In this document: positions 50,030 through 61,200 of the stretch, one piece after another | Position numbering within the stretch: position 1 is the first letter of the stretch | Layout of the letters: the number at the start of each line of letters is the position of its first letter | From: CAVSKL01 sp963728475 [NCBI: Candidatus Eiseniibacteriota bacterium] | GTDB lineage: Bacteria; Eisenbacteria; RBG-16-71-46; JABDJR01 | DNA: 64,000 bases | Assembly: GCA_963728475.1 (NCBI GenBank) | Contig: CAVSKL010000002.1 | Location: 372,001 to 436,000 of the forward strand | Direction of reading: 5' to 3' | The notes under the pieces: model-generated | What the model was told of the DNA's origin: nothing | The model's database searches: none | Seen by the model: the letters and a program-made list of their open reading frames with translations, nothing else | Position numbers and translations under genes: made by a program

Positions 50030-51460
50030 ATGAGAATTCCGGGAGATCTCCATCCGGGAGTGGGCCGGACACTGGTCGCGGCGGCGGCGGTGGGAATCCT
50101 GCTGGGCGCGGGACGCGCCACCGCGGTGCCGCCCCCTCCGGGTGCGCTGGACGTGGACGAGGCGGTGCGGATCGCGCTCCGCCAGAACTACGACTACCGC
50201 CAGGCGGAGACGGGGGTGGCCTCGGCTTCGGGTTCCCGCCTGGACGCGGCGGCGGGGCTTCTGCCCGGTGCCAGCGCCTCCTACAGCTACTCCAAGAACA
50301 ACAGCACCCGCACGCTCAAGGACATCGGCACGGTGTACGACTCCAGGGGGAACGTGCTGGAGCGAGGGAACATCTCCCTCGACTCCCGCTCGCACAGCAC
50401 CGGCTGGAGCCTGGGAGTCGACGAGAGCCTGAGCCTGCCGCTCTGGCTCCGCTACCGGAGCGCGGGGAGCCAGCTGGAAGCGGCCCGGAAGGGTCGGGAG
50501 GCTGGCGCCCAGACCCTGGCCTTCGACGTGCGCCAGCAGTTCTATCTGGTGCTCCGGGCCCAGGATCTCCTCACCGTGCAGCAGGAAGCGCTCAAGCTGG
50601 CGCAGGACCAGCTTCAGCGGACCCAGAGCATGTTCGAGCTCGGTTCGGTGGCCAAGGTGGACGTGCTCAAGTCCCGGGTCCAACTCGCCGACGCGCAACT
50701 CTCACTCATCCAGCAGCAGAACCAGGTGGACATCGAAGAGTCGCGGCTGGCCACCCTGCTGGGGTTCCCGTCCGACACCCCGCTTCAGCTGGCGGGCCGG
50801 CTCGATGTCCAGCCCACCCTGGTGGACAGCGCCGCCGCGGCCGGCGACGCCCTGAACCGCCCCGACGTGGAGCAGGCCGGCTACCAGCTCTCGAGCGCGT
50901 CCAGCCTCTACAACGCCGCGGTCTACTCCCGCCTTCCCAGCCTGTTCGCCAGCTTCAGCTGGAGCAATTCAAACGGGGCCTCCGAGTCCGACCAGGCCAG
51001 CCCGTTCCTGCTCGCGGACTCGACCCAGGTGCTGGCCAAGTTCCCGGTGGACTCCCGGAGCGGCTCCGACGGCTGGTCGTTCCGGGTGGGGGCCCAGGTC
51101 TCGCTCGACGCCTTCCTCAACCTGGGGCAACAGAAGCGGGCGAGGGCGGCGAAGAACTCCGCCCGGTATCAGCTCGAGAGCCTGAAGCTGGCCGCCCAGC
51201 AGGACCTGGGGGAGGCCATCCTCAACTATCGGGCCTCGATCCAGGCGATCGAGACCGCCAAGAGCGGGGTGGTGTCGGCGGAGGAGGATCTGCGGCTTTC
51301 CCAGGAACGCTACGACCAGGGGTTGGGCACGGTGCTGGACGTCCTCCAGTCCCAGGTCAACCTGACCCAGGCCCGCAACAGCCTGGTCAACGCCCAGACC
51401 GGACTCTTGATCTCGGAGGCGGCGCTGGACAAGGCGCGCGGAGCGGCGCTGCCTCAATAG
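50030..51460 (+). CDS. TolC-family outer-membrane efflux channel protein
   Basis: 476 residues with a signal peptide (T-L-V-A-A-A-A-V-G-I-L-L ending A-T-A) and the two-repeat outer-membrane efflux protein pattern: L-D-V-D-E-A-V-R-I-A-L near the start, long alpha-hairpin regions, and V-L-D-V-L-Q-S-Q-V-N-L-T-Q-A near the end. It should trimerise into an outer-membrane channel and periplasmic tunnel. The three following genes encode the adaptor and the ABC transporter, so this is a MacAB-TolC-type system. Confidence 0.9.
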   Translation: MRIPGDLHPGVGRTLVAAAAVGILLGAGRATAVPPPPGALDVDEAVRIALRQNYDYRQAETGVASASGSRLDAAAGLLPGASASYSYSKNNSTRTLKDIGTVYDSRGNVLERGNISLDSRSHSTGWSLGVDESLSLPLWLRYRSAGSQLEAARKGREAGAQTLAFDVRQQFYLVLRAQDLLTVQQEALKLAQDQLQRTQSMFELGSVAKVDVLKSRVQLADAQLSLIQQQNQVDIEESRLATLLGFPSDTPLQLAGRLDVQPTLVDSAAAAGDALNRPDVEQAGYQLSSASSLYNAAVYSRLPSLFASFSWSNSNGASESDQASPFLLADSTQVLAKFPVDSRSGSDGWSFRVGAQVSLDAFLNLGQQKRARAAKNSARYQLESLKLAAQQDLGEAILNYRASIQAIETAKSGVVSAEEDLRLSQERYDQGLGTVLDVLQSQVNLTQARNSLVNAQTGLLISEAALDKARGAALPQ

Positions 51461-51506
51461 GGCCGGAGGCGGGAAACCCGCCCCGGATCCCCAGGGGAGA
51501 ACGAAC

Positions 51507-52808
51507 GTGAAACGGTGGCTCTTGATCGGCGGCGCGGTCGTGCTCCTGGCCGTCATCCTCATCGCCAACCTCAAACGCTCCAACGTGCCGACGGAGAAGG
51601 CCCGGATCTCCAAGGTGGAGCGCGGGACGATCACCGCCCGGGTGAGCGCCCCCGGCAAGGTGGACGCGGTCGCCTCGGTGGATCTGAGCGCGGAGGTGCC
51701 GGGCCGGGTGGAGAAGCTCTTCGTGGCCGAGGGCGACTCGGTGAAGAAGGACGACCTCCTGCTCCGGCTCGACGACGACCAGTACCGGAGCCGGGTGGCC
51801 CAGGCCGAGGCCTCGATCGCGAGCGCCAGGGCCAACCTGGTCCTCAGCCAGGCCCGCCTCGCCAAGCTCCAGTCCGACCTGGACCGGGAGGAGGCCATGA
51901 GCAAGAGCGGCCTCACCTCGGCCCAGGCGCTGGAACAGGCCCATACCGACGTCAAGGTGCAGACCGCCGACGTGGAGGCGCGCCGCCAGGAGGTGGCCCA
52001 GATGCAGGCCGCGGTCCAGGACGCGCGCGACAACCTGCGCAAGACCGAGTACCGGGCGCCGGTGTCCGGGATCGTCTCCCGGCTCAACGTGGAGGAGGGG
52101 GAGATCGTGGTGGTCGGGACCATGAACAACCCCGGCACGGTGGTGCTCTCCATCTCCGACCTCAGCGAGATGGAGGTCGATGCCGACGTGGACGAGACCG
52201 ACGTGGTCCACGTGGCCGCCGGCCAGCCCGCCAAGATCAGCGTGGACGCGGTTCCCGACACCACCTTCCCCGGCACCGTGGCCATGGTGGGAAGCTCGGG
52301 ACGGTCCAGCGGGGGAGGCACCGCCAACGAAGCCATCAACTTCGAGGTCAAGGTGCGGTTCGACCAACCGGACCCCCGCCTCAAGCCGGGCATGACCGCG
52401 GACGTGGACATCGAGACCCAGACCCACCGGGACGTGATCGCGGTGCCGATCCAATCCCTGGTCGCCCGGAGCCGCGGCGTGCTCGACCGTGACCGGAAGG
52501 CGGCGGAGAAGCGCGCAGGTAAGGCCACCGGCGGGCGGGGGACCGCCGCCGCCGACACCCTCGACCAGGAGGCCCGGGACAAGCGGGACAAGGAGATCGT
52601 GGAAGGGGTGTACAAGGTGGTGGACGGGGTCGCGACCTTCGTTCCGGTCACCAGCGGGATCGCCGACGACACCCGGATCGAGGTCTCGGGGGATCTCCAG
52701 GAGGGGGCCGAGGTGGTCAGCGGCCCCTACCGGGTGCTTCGCGACCTGAAGGAGGGGACCAGGATCAAGGAGACCAAGGGCGCCGTGGACGAGAAGGAAA
52801 AGGACTAG
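51507..52808 (+). CDS. Periplasmic adaptor (HlyD/MacA-type membrane fusion protein)
   Basis: 433 residues from GTG at 51507. An N-terminal membrane anchor ([12 protein letters not shown]) is followed by the biotinyl-lipoyl half-motif [11 protein letters not shown], a coiled-coil hairpin ([13 protein letters not shown]) and a beta-barrel region with Y-R-A-P-V-S-G-I-V. An Ala/Gly/Arg-rich insert of ~50 residues (R-A-G-K-A-T-G-G-R) precedes the last domain. It should join TolC to the MacB-type permeases encoded downstream. Confidence 0.9.
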   Translation: MKRWLLIGGAVVLLAVILIANLKRSNVPTEKARISKVERGTITARVSAPGKVDAVASVDLSAEVPGRVEKLFVAEGDSVKKDDLLLRLDDDQYRSRVAQAEASIASARANLVLSQARLAKLQSDLDREEAMSKSGLTSAQALEQAHTDVKVQTADVEARRQEVAQMQAAVQDARDNLRKTEYRAPVSGIVSRLNVEEGEIVVVGTMNNPGTVVLSISDLSEMEVDADVDETDVVHVAAGQPAKISVDAVPDTTFPGTVAMVGSSGRSSGGGTANEAINFEVKVRFDQPDPRLKPGMTADVDIETQTHRDVIAVPIQSLVARSRGVLDRDRKAAEKRAGKATGGRGTAAADTLDQEARDKRDKEIVEGVYKVVDGVATFVPVTSGIADDTRIEVSGDLQEGAEVVSGPYRVLRDLKEGTRIKETKGAVDEKEKD

Positions 52809-52884
52809 TGCCGCGCCGAACCGCCGCCCCGCCGCGGCCGGCTCCCGCGGGGAAAATCCGGCCCCACCGGAACGAGCTTCGCCC

Positions 52885-53571
52885 GTGTTGATCGACATCG
52901 ACGACCTCACCAAGGTCTATCACATGGGCGAGATCGAAGTGCGCGCGCTGGATCACATGGACCTGGGGATCGCCGCCGGCGAGTACGTGGCGATCATGGG
53001 GGCTTCGGGCAGCGGCAAGTCCACCCTCATGAACATCCTGGGCTGCCTCGACACCCCCAGCGGCGGGACCTACCGGCTGGAGGGGGAGCTGGTCTCGAGC
53101 CTGGACGACGACCAGCTCGCCGCCATCCGCAACCGGCGGATCGGTTTCGTGTTCCAGACCTTCAACCTGCTGGCCCGGTCCGACGCCTTCCACAACGTGG
53201 AGCTCCCCCTCATCTACGCCGGGATTCCGGGCCCGGAACGCCGGGAACGGGTGGCCGCCGCCCTGGAGATGGTGGGGCTGGCCGACCGCGCCCGCCACCG
53301 TCCCAACGAGCTCTCGGGAGGACAGCGGCAGCGGGTGGCGATCGCGCGGGCGCTCGTCAACAAGCCCTCGCTGATCCTCGCCGACGAGCCCACCGGGAAT
53401 CTCGACACCCGGACCAGCTACGAGATCATGGCCGCTTTCGACACCATCCACGCCGAGGGGAACACGGTCATCCTGGTCACCCATGAAGAGGACATCGCGC
53501 TGCACGCCCGGCGGCGGGTCCGGCTTCGCGACGGCAAGATCGAGAGCGACACCGTCGCGGAAGGCGCCTGA
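52885..53571 (+). CDS. ABC transporter ATPase, MacB/LolD type
   Basis: 228 residues from GTG at 52885. Walker [11 protein letters not shown]-loop F-Q-T-F-N-L, signature L-S-G-G-Q-R-Q-R, Walker [14 protein letters not shown]-loop V-T-H-E. The N-L-D-T-R-T motif is typical of the MacB/LolD/FtsE (type VII) group. In canonical MacB the ATPase is fused to the permease. Here it is separate and drives one or both of the two following permeases. The permease start overlaps its stop. Confidence 0.92.
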   Translation: MLIDIDDLTKVYHMGEIEVRALDHMDLGIAAGEYVAIMGASGSGKSTLMNILGCLDTPSGGTYRLEGELVSSLDDDQLAAIRNRRIGFVFQTFNLLARSDAFHNVELPLIYAGIPGPERRERVAAALEMVGLADRARHRPNELSGGQRQRVAIARALVNKPSLILADEPTGNLDTRTSYEIMAAFDTIHAEGNTVILVTHEEDIALHARRRVRLRDGKIESDTVAEGA

Positions 53572-54791
53572 TGCGGCTCCTGTGGGAGAGCTTCCGCCTC
53601 GGCGCCGCCGCCCTCTGGTCCCACCGGCTCCGCACCCTGCTCACCCTGCTCGGCCACATCATGGGGGTGATCACGGTGATCACCCTGGTGAGCCTGATCC
53701 AGGGGCTGAACCACTACGTCTCCGACAAGATCCTCATCCAGGGAGCGAACCTCTTCCAGGCCGACAAGATCGGCCTTGCCTTCAACGAAGAGGACTTCCT
53801 CGACCGGCTGAAGCGCCCCGACCTGGACATGCGCCAGTACGAGCAGGTGAAGGAGCGGGCGGAGACGCTCAAGGCCTCGGGGGCGGTTCTCCAGACCAGC
53901 GCCCGGGTGAAGTACCGGAACCGCAAGCTCAACGGGGTGGGAGTGGTGGGCATCACCCCCGACTCGCCCTTCTTCGATCCCTATCCCCTGGTGGAGGGAC
54001 GGGGGCTGCGGGATCCGGACCTGCGCTCCCGCCGGAACGTGGCCATCCTCGGCCACGACGTGGCCCATGAGCTCTTCCCCGCGGGGAGCCCGGTGGGTCA
54101 GGACATCCGGGTGGGGAGCCGCCGGTACCAGGTGATCGGGGTGTTCGGGGCGCGGGGGCGGATCTTCGGGCAGAGCACCGACAACTTCGTGGCCGTACCC
54201 ATCACCGAGCTCATGAGCTGGTTCCGGGACAAGAGCTTCTTCACCATCCTGGCCCAGCCCAAGGCGGGGGTGCCGGTGGAGGAGTCCGAGGCCGAGGTGC
54301 GCTGGATCCTGCACTCGGTGCGGGGGCTCCGGCCCCAGGACAAGGACGACTTCGAGGTCTACTCCTCCGACGCCCTCATGGATCTCTACCGCAACCTCAC
54401 CGGGGGGATCTTCGCGGTGCTGGTGGGGGTGGGGAGCATCTCGCTGGTGGTGGGCGGGATCGTGATCATGAACATCATGCTGGTGTCGGTGACCGAGCGC
54501 ACCCGCGAGATCGGGATCCGCAAGTCGGTGGGGGCCCGCCGGCGCGACGTGCTGAACCAGTTCCTGATGGAGTCCCTGGTCATCACCCTGGCCGGAGGTT
54601 CGGTGGGGATCACCGTCGGGTTCACCCTGGGGGTGGTGGTGTCCGCGGCCACCCACTTCCCGGTGCGCATCACCCCCGAAGCCACCGCCCTCGGCTTCGG
54701 CCTGTCGGCGGCGGTGGGCATCTTCTTCGGCATCTATCCCGCCATGCGCGCCTCCCGGCTCGACCCGGTGGTGGCGCTCAGGTTCGAGTAG
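53571..54791 (+). CDS. MacB-type ABC permease 1
   Basis: 406 residues from an ATG overlapping the ATPase stop by one base. The first helix lies in R-L-R-T-L-L-T-L-L-G-H-I-M-G-V, followed by a ~220-residue periplasmic MacB domain, then three C-terminal helices of the FtsX family containing M-N-I-M-L-V-S-V-T-E-R-T-R-E-I-G-I-R-K. The coupling-helix segment E-R-T-R-E-I-G is fully conserved. Type VII ABC proteins act as mechanotransmission machines for export through TolC, or for lipoprotein or division signalling. Confidence 0.9.
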   Translation: MRLLWESFRLGAAALWSHRLRTLLTLLGHIMGVITVITLVSLIQGLNHYVSDKILIQGANLFQADKIGLAFNEEDFLDRLKRPDLDMRQYEQVKERAETLKASGAVLQTSARVKYRNRKLNGVGVVGITPDSPFFDPYPLVEGRGLRDPDLRSRRNVAILGHDVAHELFPAGSPVGQDIRVGSRRYQVIGVFGARGRIFGQSTDNFVAVPITELMSWFRDKSFFTILAQPKAGVPVEESEAEVRWILHSVRGLRPQDKDDFEVYSSDALMDLYRNLTGGIFAVLVGVGSISLVVGGIVIMNIMLVSVTERTREIGIRKSVGARRRDVLNQFLMESLVITLAGGSVGITVGFTLGVVVSAATHFPVRITPEATALGFGLSAAVGIFFGIYPAMRASRLDPVVALRFE

Positions 54792-54851
54792 GACGGGCGC
54801 CATGACCGCGACCCGGTCCGCCGCGTTCCGCTCCCGCCCCGGGGAGGCCCG

Positions 54852-56114
54852 ATGAGGCTGCCCGCCTTCACCCGCGTCTTCCGGCGGACCGGCCAGGAGG
54901 CCGAGATCGTCCGCCTCGCCCTCGGAAGCCTGATCGCCCACAAGATGCGGGGCGGGCTCACCGTGCTCGGCATCGTGATCGGCATCACCTCGGTGGTGGG
55001 CATGGTGAGCCTGGTGGAAGGGCTCAACCGCTCCATGAAGAACCAGCTCGCCACCCTCGGCTCCGACGTCATCCGGGTGCGCCGCTTCGATCCCGGGGTG
55101 TTCGTGGGGGACATTCCCGATTCGCTCCGCAAGCGCAAGGACTTCGACGAGAGCGACGCCCAGGGGATCCGCGAAACCGCTCCCGCGGTGCTGGCGGTGA
55201 GCGGCCTCTACCAGACCACGCAACGCCTGCACTTCGGCGGGGAGCAGAGCCGCCTCACCGACGTCACCGGCATCGATGCCTACTACATGCTGGTGTTCAA
55301 CCGGGCGCTGGAGGACGGCCGCCCCTTCACCGAGGCGGAGGTCCGGGGCGGCGCCCGGGTGGCCCTGATCGGTTCCGAGATCCAGGACCAGCTCTTCGCC
55401 GGGGTGGATCCGGTGGGGCAGGCGATCCAGGTGGGGAACCAGAAGTTCGTGGTCACCGGGGTGCTGGCCAAGCGGGGAAAGTTCGTGGGGCAGAGCCTCG
55501 ACAACGACGTGCTCATCCCCAAGGAGGCGCTCCGCCGATACTTCGGCTCTCCCCGGATGCCGCTCCTCATTGCCGCCCGCCCCATCCGGCCGGAACTCCT
55601 TCCCGCGGCCCTCGACCAGATGACCGAGTCGCTCCGGCGCACCCGGGGACTCCGCCCCCGGGACCAGAACGACTTCGCGCTGGTCACCCAGGAGAACCTG
55701 CTCTCGCTCTACAACCAGATCACCGGCGCCTTCTTCGTGGTGGTGGTGGCGATCGCGTCGGTGGCGCTCCTGGTGGGCGGGATCGGAGTCATGAACATCA
55801 TGCTGGTCTCGGTGACCGAGCGCACCCGGGAGATCGGGGTGCGGAAGGCGCTGGGAGCCACCCGCCGTCAGATCCTGGTGCAGTTCCTGGCCGAAGCGGT
55901 GATGCTCACCGCCACCGGGGGGGTGATCGGGATTGTGCTGGGGTTCTCCATCGGAAAGCTGGTCGATCTCCTCACCCCGCTCCCGTCCTTCGTGCCCATC
56001 TGGACCTACGTGGCCGCGATCACCGTCTCCATGGGGGTGGGGCTCTTCTTCGGGATCTGGCCCGCGGTGCGCGCCGCCCGCCTGGACCCGGTGGAAGCGC
56101 TGCGCTACGAGTGA
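54852..56114 (+). CDS. MacB-type ABC permease 2
   Basis: 420 residues from ATG at 54852. Same architecture as the preceding gene: one N-terminal helix (L-T-V-L-G-I-V-I-G-I-T), a periplasmic domain, three C-terminal helices with M-N-I-M-L-V-S-V-T-E-R-T-R-E-I-G-V-R-K. The two permeases are clearly paralogous but well diverged, so they may form a heterodimer served by the single ATPase. Its last 10 bases overlap the end of the convergent lanthipeptide exporter gene, so the two operons meet without any spacer. Confidence 0.9.
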   Translation: MRLPAFTRVFRRTGQEAEIVRLALGSLIAHKMRGGLTVLGIVIGITSVVGMVSLVEGLNRSMKNQLATLGSDVIRVRRFDPGVFVGDIPDSLRKRKDFDESDAQGIRETAPAVLAVSGLYQTTQRLHFGGEQSRLTDVTGIDAYYMLVFNRALEDGRPFTEAEVRGGARVALIGSEIQDQLFAGVDPVGQAIQVGNQKFVVTGVLAKRGKFVGQSLDNDVLIPKEALRRYFGSPRMPLLIAARPIRPELLPAALDQMTESLRRTRGLRPRDQNDFALVTQENLLSLYNQITGAFFVVVVAIASVALLVGGIGVMNIMLVSVTERTREIGVRKALGATRRQILVQFLAEAVMLTATGGVIGIVLGFSIGKLVDLLTPLPSFVPIWTYVAAITVSMGVGLFFGIWPAVRAARLDPVEALRYE

Positions 56115-58285
56115 TTCCCCGCCGGGGTTTCGGACGGGGACGCCGGCGCCGGGGGGCGCGGCCGCCGGCGCGCCCACATGCCCGCGTAGACTCCGCCCCG
56201 GGCCAGAAGCTCGCGATGGGTTCCCCGCTCCACGATCCGCCCCTCCTCCAGGACCAGCACCAGGTCCGCCTCCCGGGCGGCGTCGAGGCGATGGGTGGCG
56301 AGGATCCGGGTGCCGGGGAGCCGGCGGAGCCGGCGGTGGATCCGGCGCTCGGTGATCCGGTCCACCGCGCTGGTGGCCTCGTCCAGGAGCAGCACCGCGG
56401 GGCGGCCGGCCACCGCCCGGGCCAGGCAGAGGCGCTGCCGCTGGCCGCCGCTCAGGTTCAGCCCTCCCGGCCCCACCGGGGTGGCGAGCCCCATCGGGAG
56501 CCGCTTCACGTCGGCGAGGGCGCAGGCGGCGGCGAGTGAGCGCAGGACCCGGACCGTGGGCAGGTCCCGGCCCAGGGTCACGCTCTCCAGCACCGTCCCT
56601 CCGGGGAGCACGTTCTCCTGGAACACCGCGCCGATCCGGGAGCGGAGCGCATCCGGGTCGTAGTCCGCGGCGGGGCGGCCGTCCACCCGGTAACTCCCCG
56701 CGGCGGGCGGGTAGAGGGTGGCCAGGAGCTTGAGGAGGGTGGACTTTCCCGAGCCGGTCCGTCCCACCACCACCACCGTCGATCCGGGGGGCACCTCGAG
56801 GTCGATGCCGTGCAGGATGTCCGGCCCTTCCGGAGCGAACCGGAACGAGACGCCGCGGAGGCTGAGCGCTCCGGCCAGGCCGGCGGCGGAGGCGGGCGCG
56901 GAGGGAGGCGCGGTGGACTCGGAGGGAGCCCGGAGGATCCCGTAGGCACGGCGAAGCTCTTCCCCGGTCCCTCCCAGGCGGTGGAGGGCCTCGGCCAGCC
57001 GCGGCACCGGGGCCAGGGCCACGCCGGCCAGGATGTAGAGGCCGGCCATCGTCCCCGCGGTGGCGTTCCCGACGGCGGCCGGCGCGATTCCCGCGGCGAG
57101 GACGGCCAGGGGGAGCGCGGCGGCGGTCCCCCCCGCCAGCGCCTCCCACAGCGCGCCCGCTTCCCGGCGCCGCCGCCCGGCCCCGGTCCGGTCGGCGAGG
57201 CGCTCCGACCAGGCGGGAAGGACCCGCTCGATCCCCGCCATCTTGACGTCGGCGATGCCGTCCAGGGTGCCGGCGGCGAAGGTGTAGAGCCGGGCGTGGG
57301 CGAGGGCGTCACGCACCCGGGCGTCGCTCGTCCGGCGCCGGGCGAACGCGGTGAGCGCTCCCTGGAGGAGGACCGCGCCCAGGACGGGAAGGGCGAAGCC
57401 GGGGCGGTAAACTGCCAGCGCGAAGAGCGCGGAGACCAGGAAGGCGCCGTCCAGGAACGCGGCGGCGGCGGTGTTGGGAAGCTCGTCCAGGACCAGGTCC
57501 GCGCCCTGGAGCCGGAGCAGCAGCTCCTCCGAGGGGCGGCCGTTGAAGTAGGCGAGGGGAAGGCGGAGGAGCCGGCGGAAGGCGCGGTCGAGCCAGGCCC
57601 GGCTCATCCGTTCACCCGCCGCGGCCAGGATCCGGCCGCGCGCCCACGCGGTCAGGGTCTGCGCCGCGGCCAGGACCGCCGCCGCCGCGCCCAACAGGAC
57701 GGCGAGGGAGAGGCTTCCGGCCGGGAGCGCCCGGTCCACCCCCCATCCCACCACCAGGGGGAGGGCGAGGGCGGAGGCGAGGATCCCCAGGGTCAGCGCC
57801 GCCGCTCCCGCCGCCTCGCCGGGGCGGAGCGGGAAGGCGCCGGCCAGAACCGCGGGCCCGGCCCGCTCCCGGCGGGGGCGGAACCCCGGGCCCTTGCCGA
57901 GCAGCACCAGCACCCCCGAGAACTGCGCGAGGAAGCTCTCCAGGGCCAGGGTGGTCCGACCGCGAAGGGGGTCCACCACCCGCACCGAACGCCCCGGCCG
58001 CACCTCTTCCACCACCACGAAGTGCCCTTCGCGGTAGTGCGCGATGGCGGGGAAGGGCATCCCGGGAAGGAGCGCCGGGTCCTCGATCCGGAACCCCCGC
58101 GCGTCCAGACCGAGGCTCCGCGCCACCCGCACCAGGTCCAGCCCGGTGGTGCCGTCGCGGCCGGTGCCCAGGCGGTCGCGGAGATCGTCGACCGTGCTCC
58201 GGTGCCCGTGGAACCGGAGCACCATGGCCAGGCAGGCGGGCCCGCAGTCCCCGGCGAGCGAGGTGGCGAGCCAGGGGACGCGCAC
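56105..58285 (-). CDS. lanT: Lanthipeptide exporter with C39 leader peptidase domain (LanT/PCAT type)
   Basis: 726 residues. GTG at 58285 starts two bases after the lanM stop and just before the peptidase domain. C39 domain: Cys14 in G-D-C-G-P-A-C-L, His88 in G-H-F-V-V, Asp105 in V-D-P-L-R-G. The position six residues before the Cys, normally the oxyanion-hole Gln, appears to be Thr8. A six-helix ABC membrane domain follows, then the ATPase: Walker A G-R-T-G-S-G-K-S-T, signature L-S-G-G-Q-R-Q-R, Walker B V-L-L-L-D-E-A-T-S. It should export the modified peptide and cut its leader on the way out. Confidence 0.9.
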   Translation of the reverse strand: MRVPWLATSLAGDCGPACLAMVLRFHGHRSTVDDLRDRLGTGRDGTTGLDLVRVARSLGLDARGFRIEDPALLPGMPFPAIAHYREGHFVVVEEVRPGRSVRVVDPLRGRTTLALESFLAQFSGVLVLLGKGPGFRPRRERAGPAVLAGAFPLRPGEAAGAAALTLGILASALALPLVVGWGVDRALPAGSLSLAVLLGAAAAVLAAAQTLTAWARGRILAAAGERMSRAWLDRAFRRLLRLPLAYFNGRPSEELLLRLQGADLVLDELPNTAAAAFLDGAFLVSALFALAVYRPGFALPVLGAVLLQGALTAFARRRTSDARVRDALAHARLYTFAAGTLDGIADVKMAGIERVLPAWSERLADRTGAGRRRREAGALWEALAGGTAAALPLAVLAAGIAPAAVGNATAGTMAGLYILAGVALAPVPRLAEALHRLGGTGEELRRAYGILRAPSESTAPPSAPASAAGLAGALSLRGVSFRFAPEGPDILHGIDLEVPPGSTVVVVGRTGSGKSTLLKLLATLYPPAAGSYRVDGRPAADYDPDALRSRIGAVFQENVLPGGTVLESVTLGRDLPTVRVLRSLAAACALADVKRLPMGLATPVGPGGLNLSGGQRQRLCLARAVAGRPAVLLLDEATSAVDRITERRIHRRLRRLPGTRILATHRLDAAREADLVLVLEEGRIVERGTHRELLARGGVYAGMWARRRPRPPAPASPSETPAGNHS

Positions 58286-58287
58286 GG

Positions 58288-61200
58288 TCAGCGCGGCTCC
58301 GGGGGTTCGAGCACCAGCACCGAGGGGACCCGGCCGGGGGCGGCCAGCCGGAGGAGGCCGAGGCCGATCCCGGCGCGGCCGTTGAGGAGCCCGGCCGAAT
58401 CCACGCCCCCTCGCGTTCCCGGAAGGGGGCCGTCGCGGTCGAGGCTCGCGACCACCCGGCGGGTCCGGTCCCGGACCGCCGCGGCCAGGTCCGGGTTGCC
58501 GGTGAACCGCGCGGCCGCGTCGAGGAAATCGAGGTTGCCGAGGTCGCCGTGGCAGAGACAGTGGTTGCGGCCGAAGCCCCGTTCGACGGTGAGGCGGACG
58601 GCCCGCTCCAGCTCCTCGCGGAGCGCCCCGTCGCCGAGGCTCCGGAGCGCTCCCAGCCGGGAGTAGCCGATCCCGGGCGCCCCGTAGCACCAGGCCATCG
58701 CCACCGCCCGCTCGATCGGCGCGTCCGCGCCGGCGGGCGCGTCCAGCCAGCGCTCGAGTTCCGGCCAGAAAAGCCGCCGCTCCAGCGCCAGCGCCCGCCG
58801 GGCCGCCTCCAGATACCGCGGCTCGTCCAGGGCCCGGCCGAGTTCGCACAGCGCCCACCCGATGCCGGCGTTCCCGTGGGAGAAGCCGATCTGGGGGGCG
58901 TCCCCGCCGATGCGGGTGACCCAGGCGAGCCCGTCCCCGGTCTCGCGGGCGGAGGCGAGGAGGCTCTCCCCGCACGCGCGCGCCGCCGGGAGGAGATCGG
59001 GGTCGCCGGTCGCGCGATGGAGGGCCAGGATCGCCGCCCCCGCGCCCGCCGCACCTCCGACCACGTCGCGGTCCTCGTCGAGGGCGAGGAGCGCGGGGAT
59101 CCGCCGGGCGATCCGCGCCGCCCGGTCCAGGGCCCCGGGGTCGGCGCCCAGGGCCCCGAGATGGGCGTCGGCGTAGAGCACGCCGCCCCATCCGTTCATG
59201 GCCCCCACCGCGGTCAGGCCGCTTCCTTCGCGCTCGAGCCGGGCCTCCAGCGCCCGCCGGCCGGCCCGCGCCAGCTCGAGGTAGCGCTCCTCTCCGGTGA
59301 CGGCCCCCAGGTAGGCCAGGAAAAGCGCGATCCCGGGGACGCCCGCGTAGAGATCCTCCACCATGGGAACCAGGGTCCAGCGCTTCTCCCGGAACTCCAC
59401 CCCCAGCCAGGTGGCCAGGTCCCCGTCGCGGACCGCCTGGGTCGCGAACCAGTCGCCGATCCGCCGGGCCCGGGCGACCAGCTCCCCGGCGATCCCCTCC
59501 CCGGGAAGAAGATCGGCGTCGGCCGGCGGCGCATAGGGGGGCCGGTCGGGGTCGGCCCGGTTGAGGGCCAGGGTGCCCAGGGCCAGCCGCACCAGGTGCC
59601 GCTGGCGGTCGAGCTCGGCCTCGTCGCCGAGAGCGTCCAGGCGGCGCCGGACCGCGTCGAGGGCCGGCTCCTCGAAGAAGCCGGCGAGCTGCTCCCCGTC
59701 CGAGGTGACGAGCCCGGTCCCCGCGGGGACGCAGGTGAAGGAGGGGACGTCGCCGCGCCAGAGGTCGCGGTGCTCGGCGGGAATCGCGCGCCTCAGGACC
59801 GGAAGGTCCTCCACCCCCACCGCCAGCCGGTCGAAGTGGCGGTCGCGGTCGCGCGCGTCGCGGAGCAGATCGGGGTGGGTGCTCTCCGAGAGGAGGAGCG
59901 CGTAGGCGCGGGTGGCGCGGAGCACCGCCCGTACCGGGGTCCCGGCGAAGCGGGCCAGCGGGCCCCCGGGCGCCAGCAGCGCCTCCCGCCGCTCCTCCAG
60001 CCGCCGCCACATCGCGGTGAATCCCGCCGCCACCGCGTCCACGTGGTCGGCGGCGTCCGCCTCCCGGCCGTCCAGCACCGGACGGTTGGCGCCGCCGGGC
60101 ATGGGAAGCCGGGCCCGCGCGGCGTGCATGGCATCGGTGCCCGCCTCCTCCCACCGGAGCACCGGGTCGGGGGTGAGCTGCCCCTCCACCGAGGCGAACC
60201 CGCTCACGTCGACCCCCTCGAAGCCGTCCCCCTCGCCCACCCGGAAAGGGAGGAGGCCGACCCGGAGCACCGAGCGGTCCACCGCCTCCCGGGTGAGCCG
60301 CAGGTCCGGGCTCGCCACCGGCGGGCGCACCGGACGGGGATGGAACAGCGTCTCCAGGTCCACCGGCACCGGCTCCTCGCCGGCGGCAATGAGGTTCTCG
60401 AAGTGCAGGTCGGTAGCCTCGAGGATGTGGAGGAGGGCGAGGAGCTGCCCCAGCCTCCGGTGGTGCCGGTCCACCCCCGCCGCGTCCCGGCAGGGGGCGG
60501 CGGCCACGAACTCGGACCAGCCGTGGGTGCCGCGGTCGAGCACCGCCAGGGTGCGGTGGGAAAGCAGCTCCGGTTCGGGAGCGCCGCCCCCCTCCGGCGA
60601 AAGGAACTGCAGGAGTTCCTGGAAGCGCGCGTCGACCGCCATCGAACGCGGCTTGTAGACCACTCGCGCCCCCGAATCGAAACCGAGGAGATGCACCGAC
60701 CGCCCGCCGCGATGGAGGTCGCCGGCCCCCCCTTCGAGCGCATTCAGGAGGCCGGGGTCGCGCCCGCCCAGGACCTCCCGGACCACCGCGTCCCGGTCCG
60801 AGGCCCACCGCGCCGCGGTCTCGGTGAACGCCCGCTCCGCGCGGCGCAGGCGTTCCGCCACCAGCCGGGCCAGCACCGGGTACTCCTCGAGGAGCGCCGC
60901 CACCGCGGCGGGGTCGCGGAGCCGGCCGGCGAAGCTCCGGAAGCGCTCCTCGCCGGTGGCGCCGGAAAGCCGGCCCTCGAGCCGGGCCACGTGAAGCTCC
61001 AGGACCAGCGTGCGCTCCAGGATCCCCAGCACCCGGAAGGCGGCGGCCCGGCGAAAACCGGCGCCCAGCGCCTCCGGATCGAGGCGCCCGGGGCCGGCGA
61101 GGCCGTCGAGCGACGCGCGGACCCGGGCCGCGGCCCGCGCCACCAGCGGCTCCGCGGGAGCGAGGAGCGGGTGCTCCGGGGCCTCGGGCGATTGCGGGGA

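Noticed and set aside
56810-58666. Long plus-strand frame opposite the lanthipeptide exporter gene
   Set aside because: Low-complexity Gly/Arg/Pro composition and no domain; the minus strand carries complete C39 and ABC motifs.
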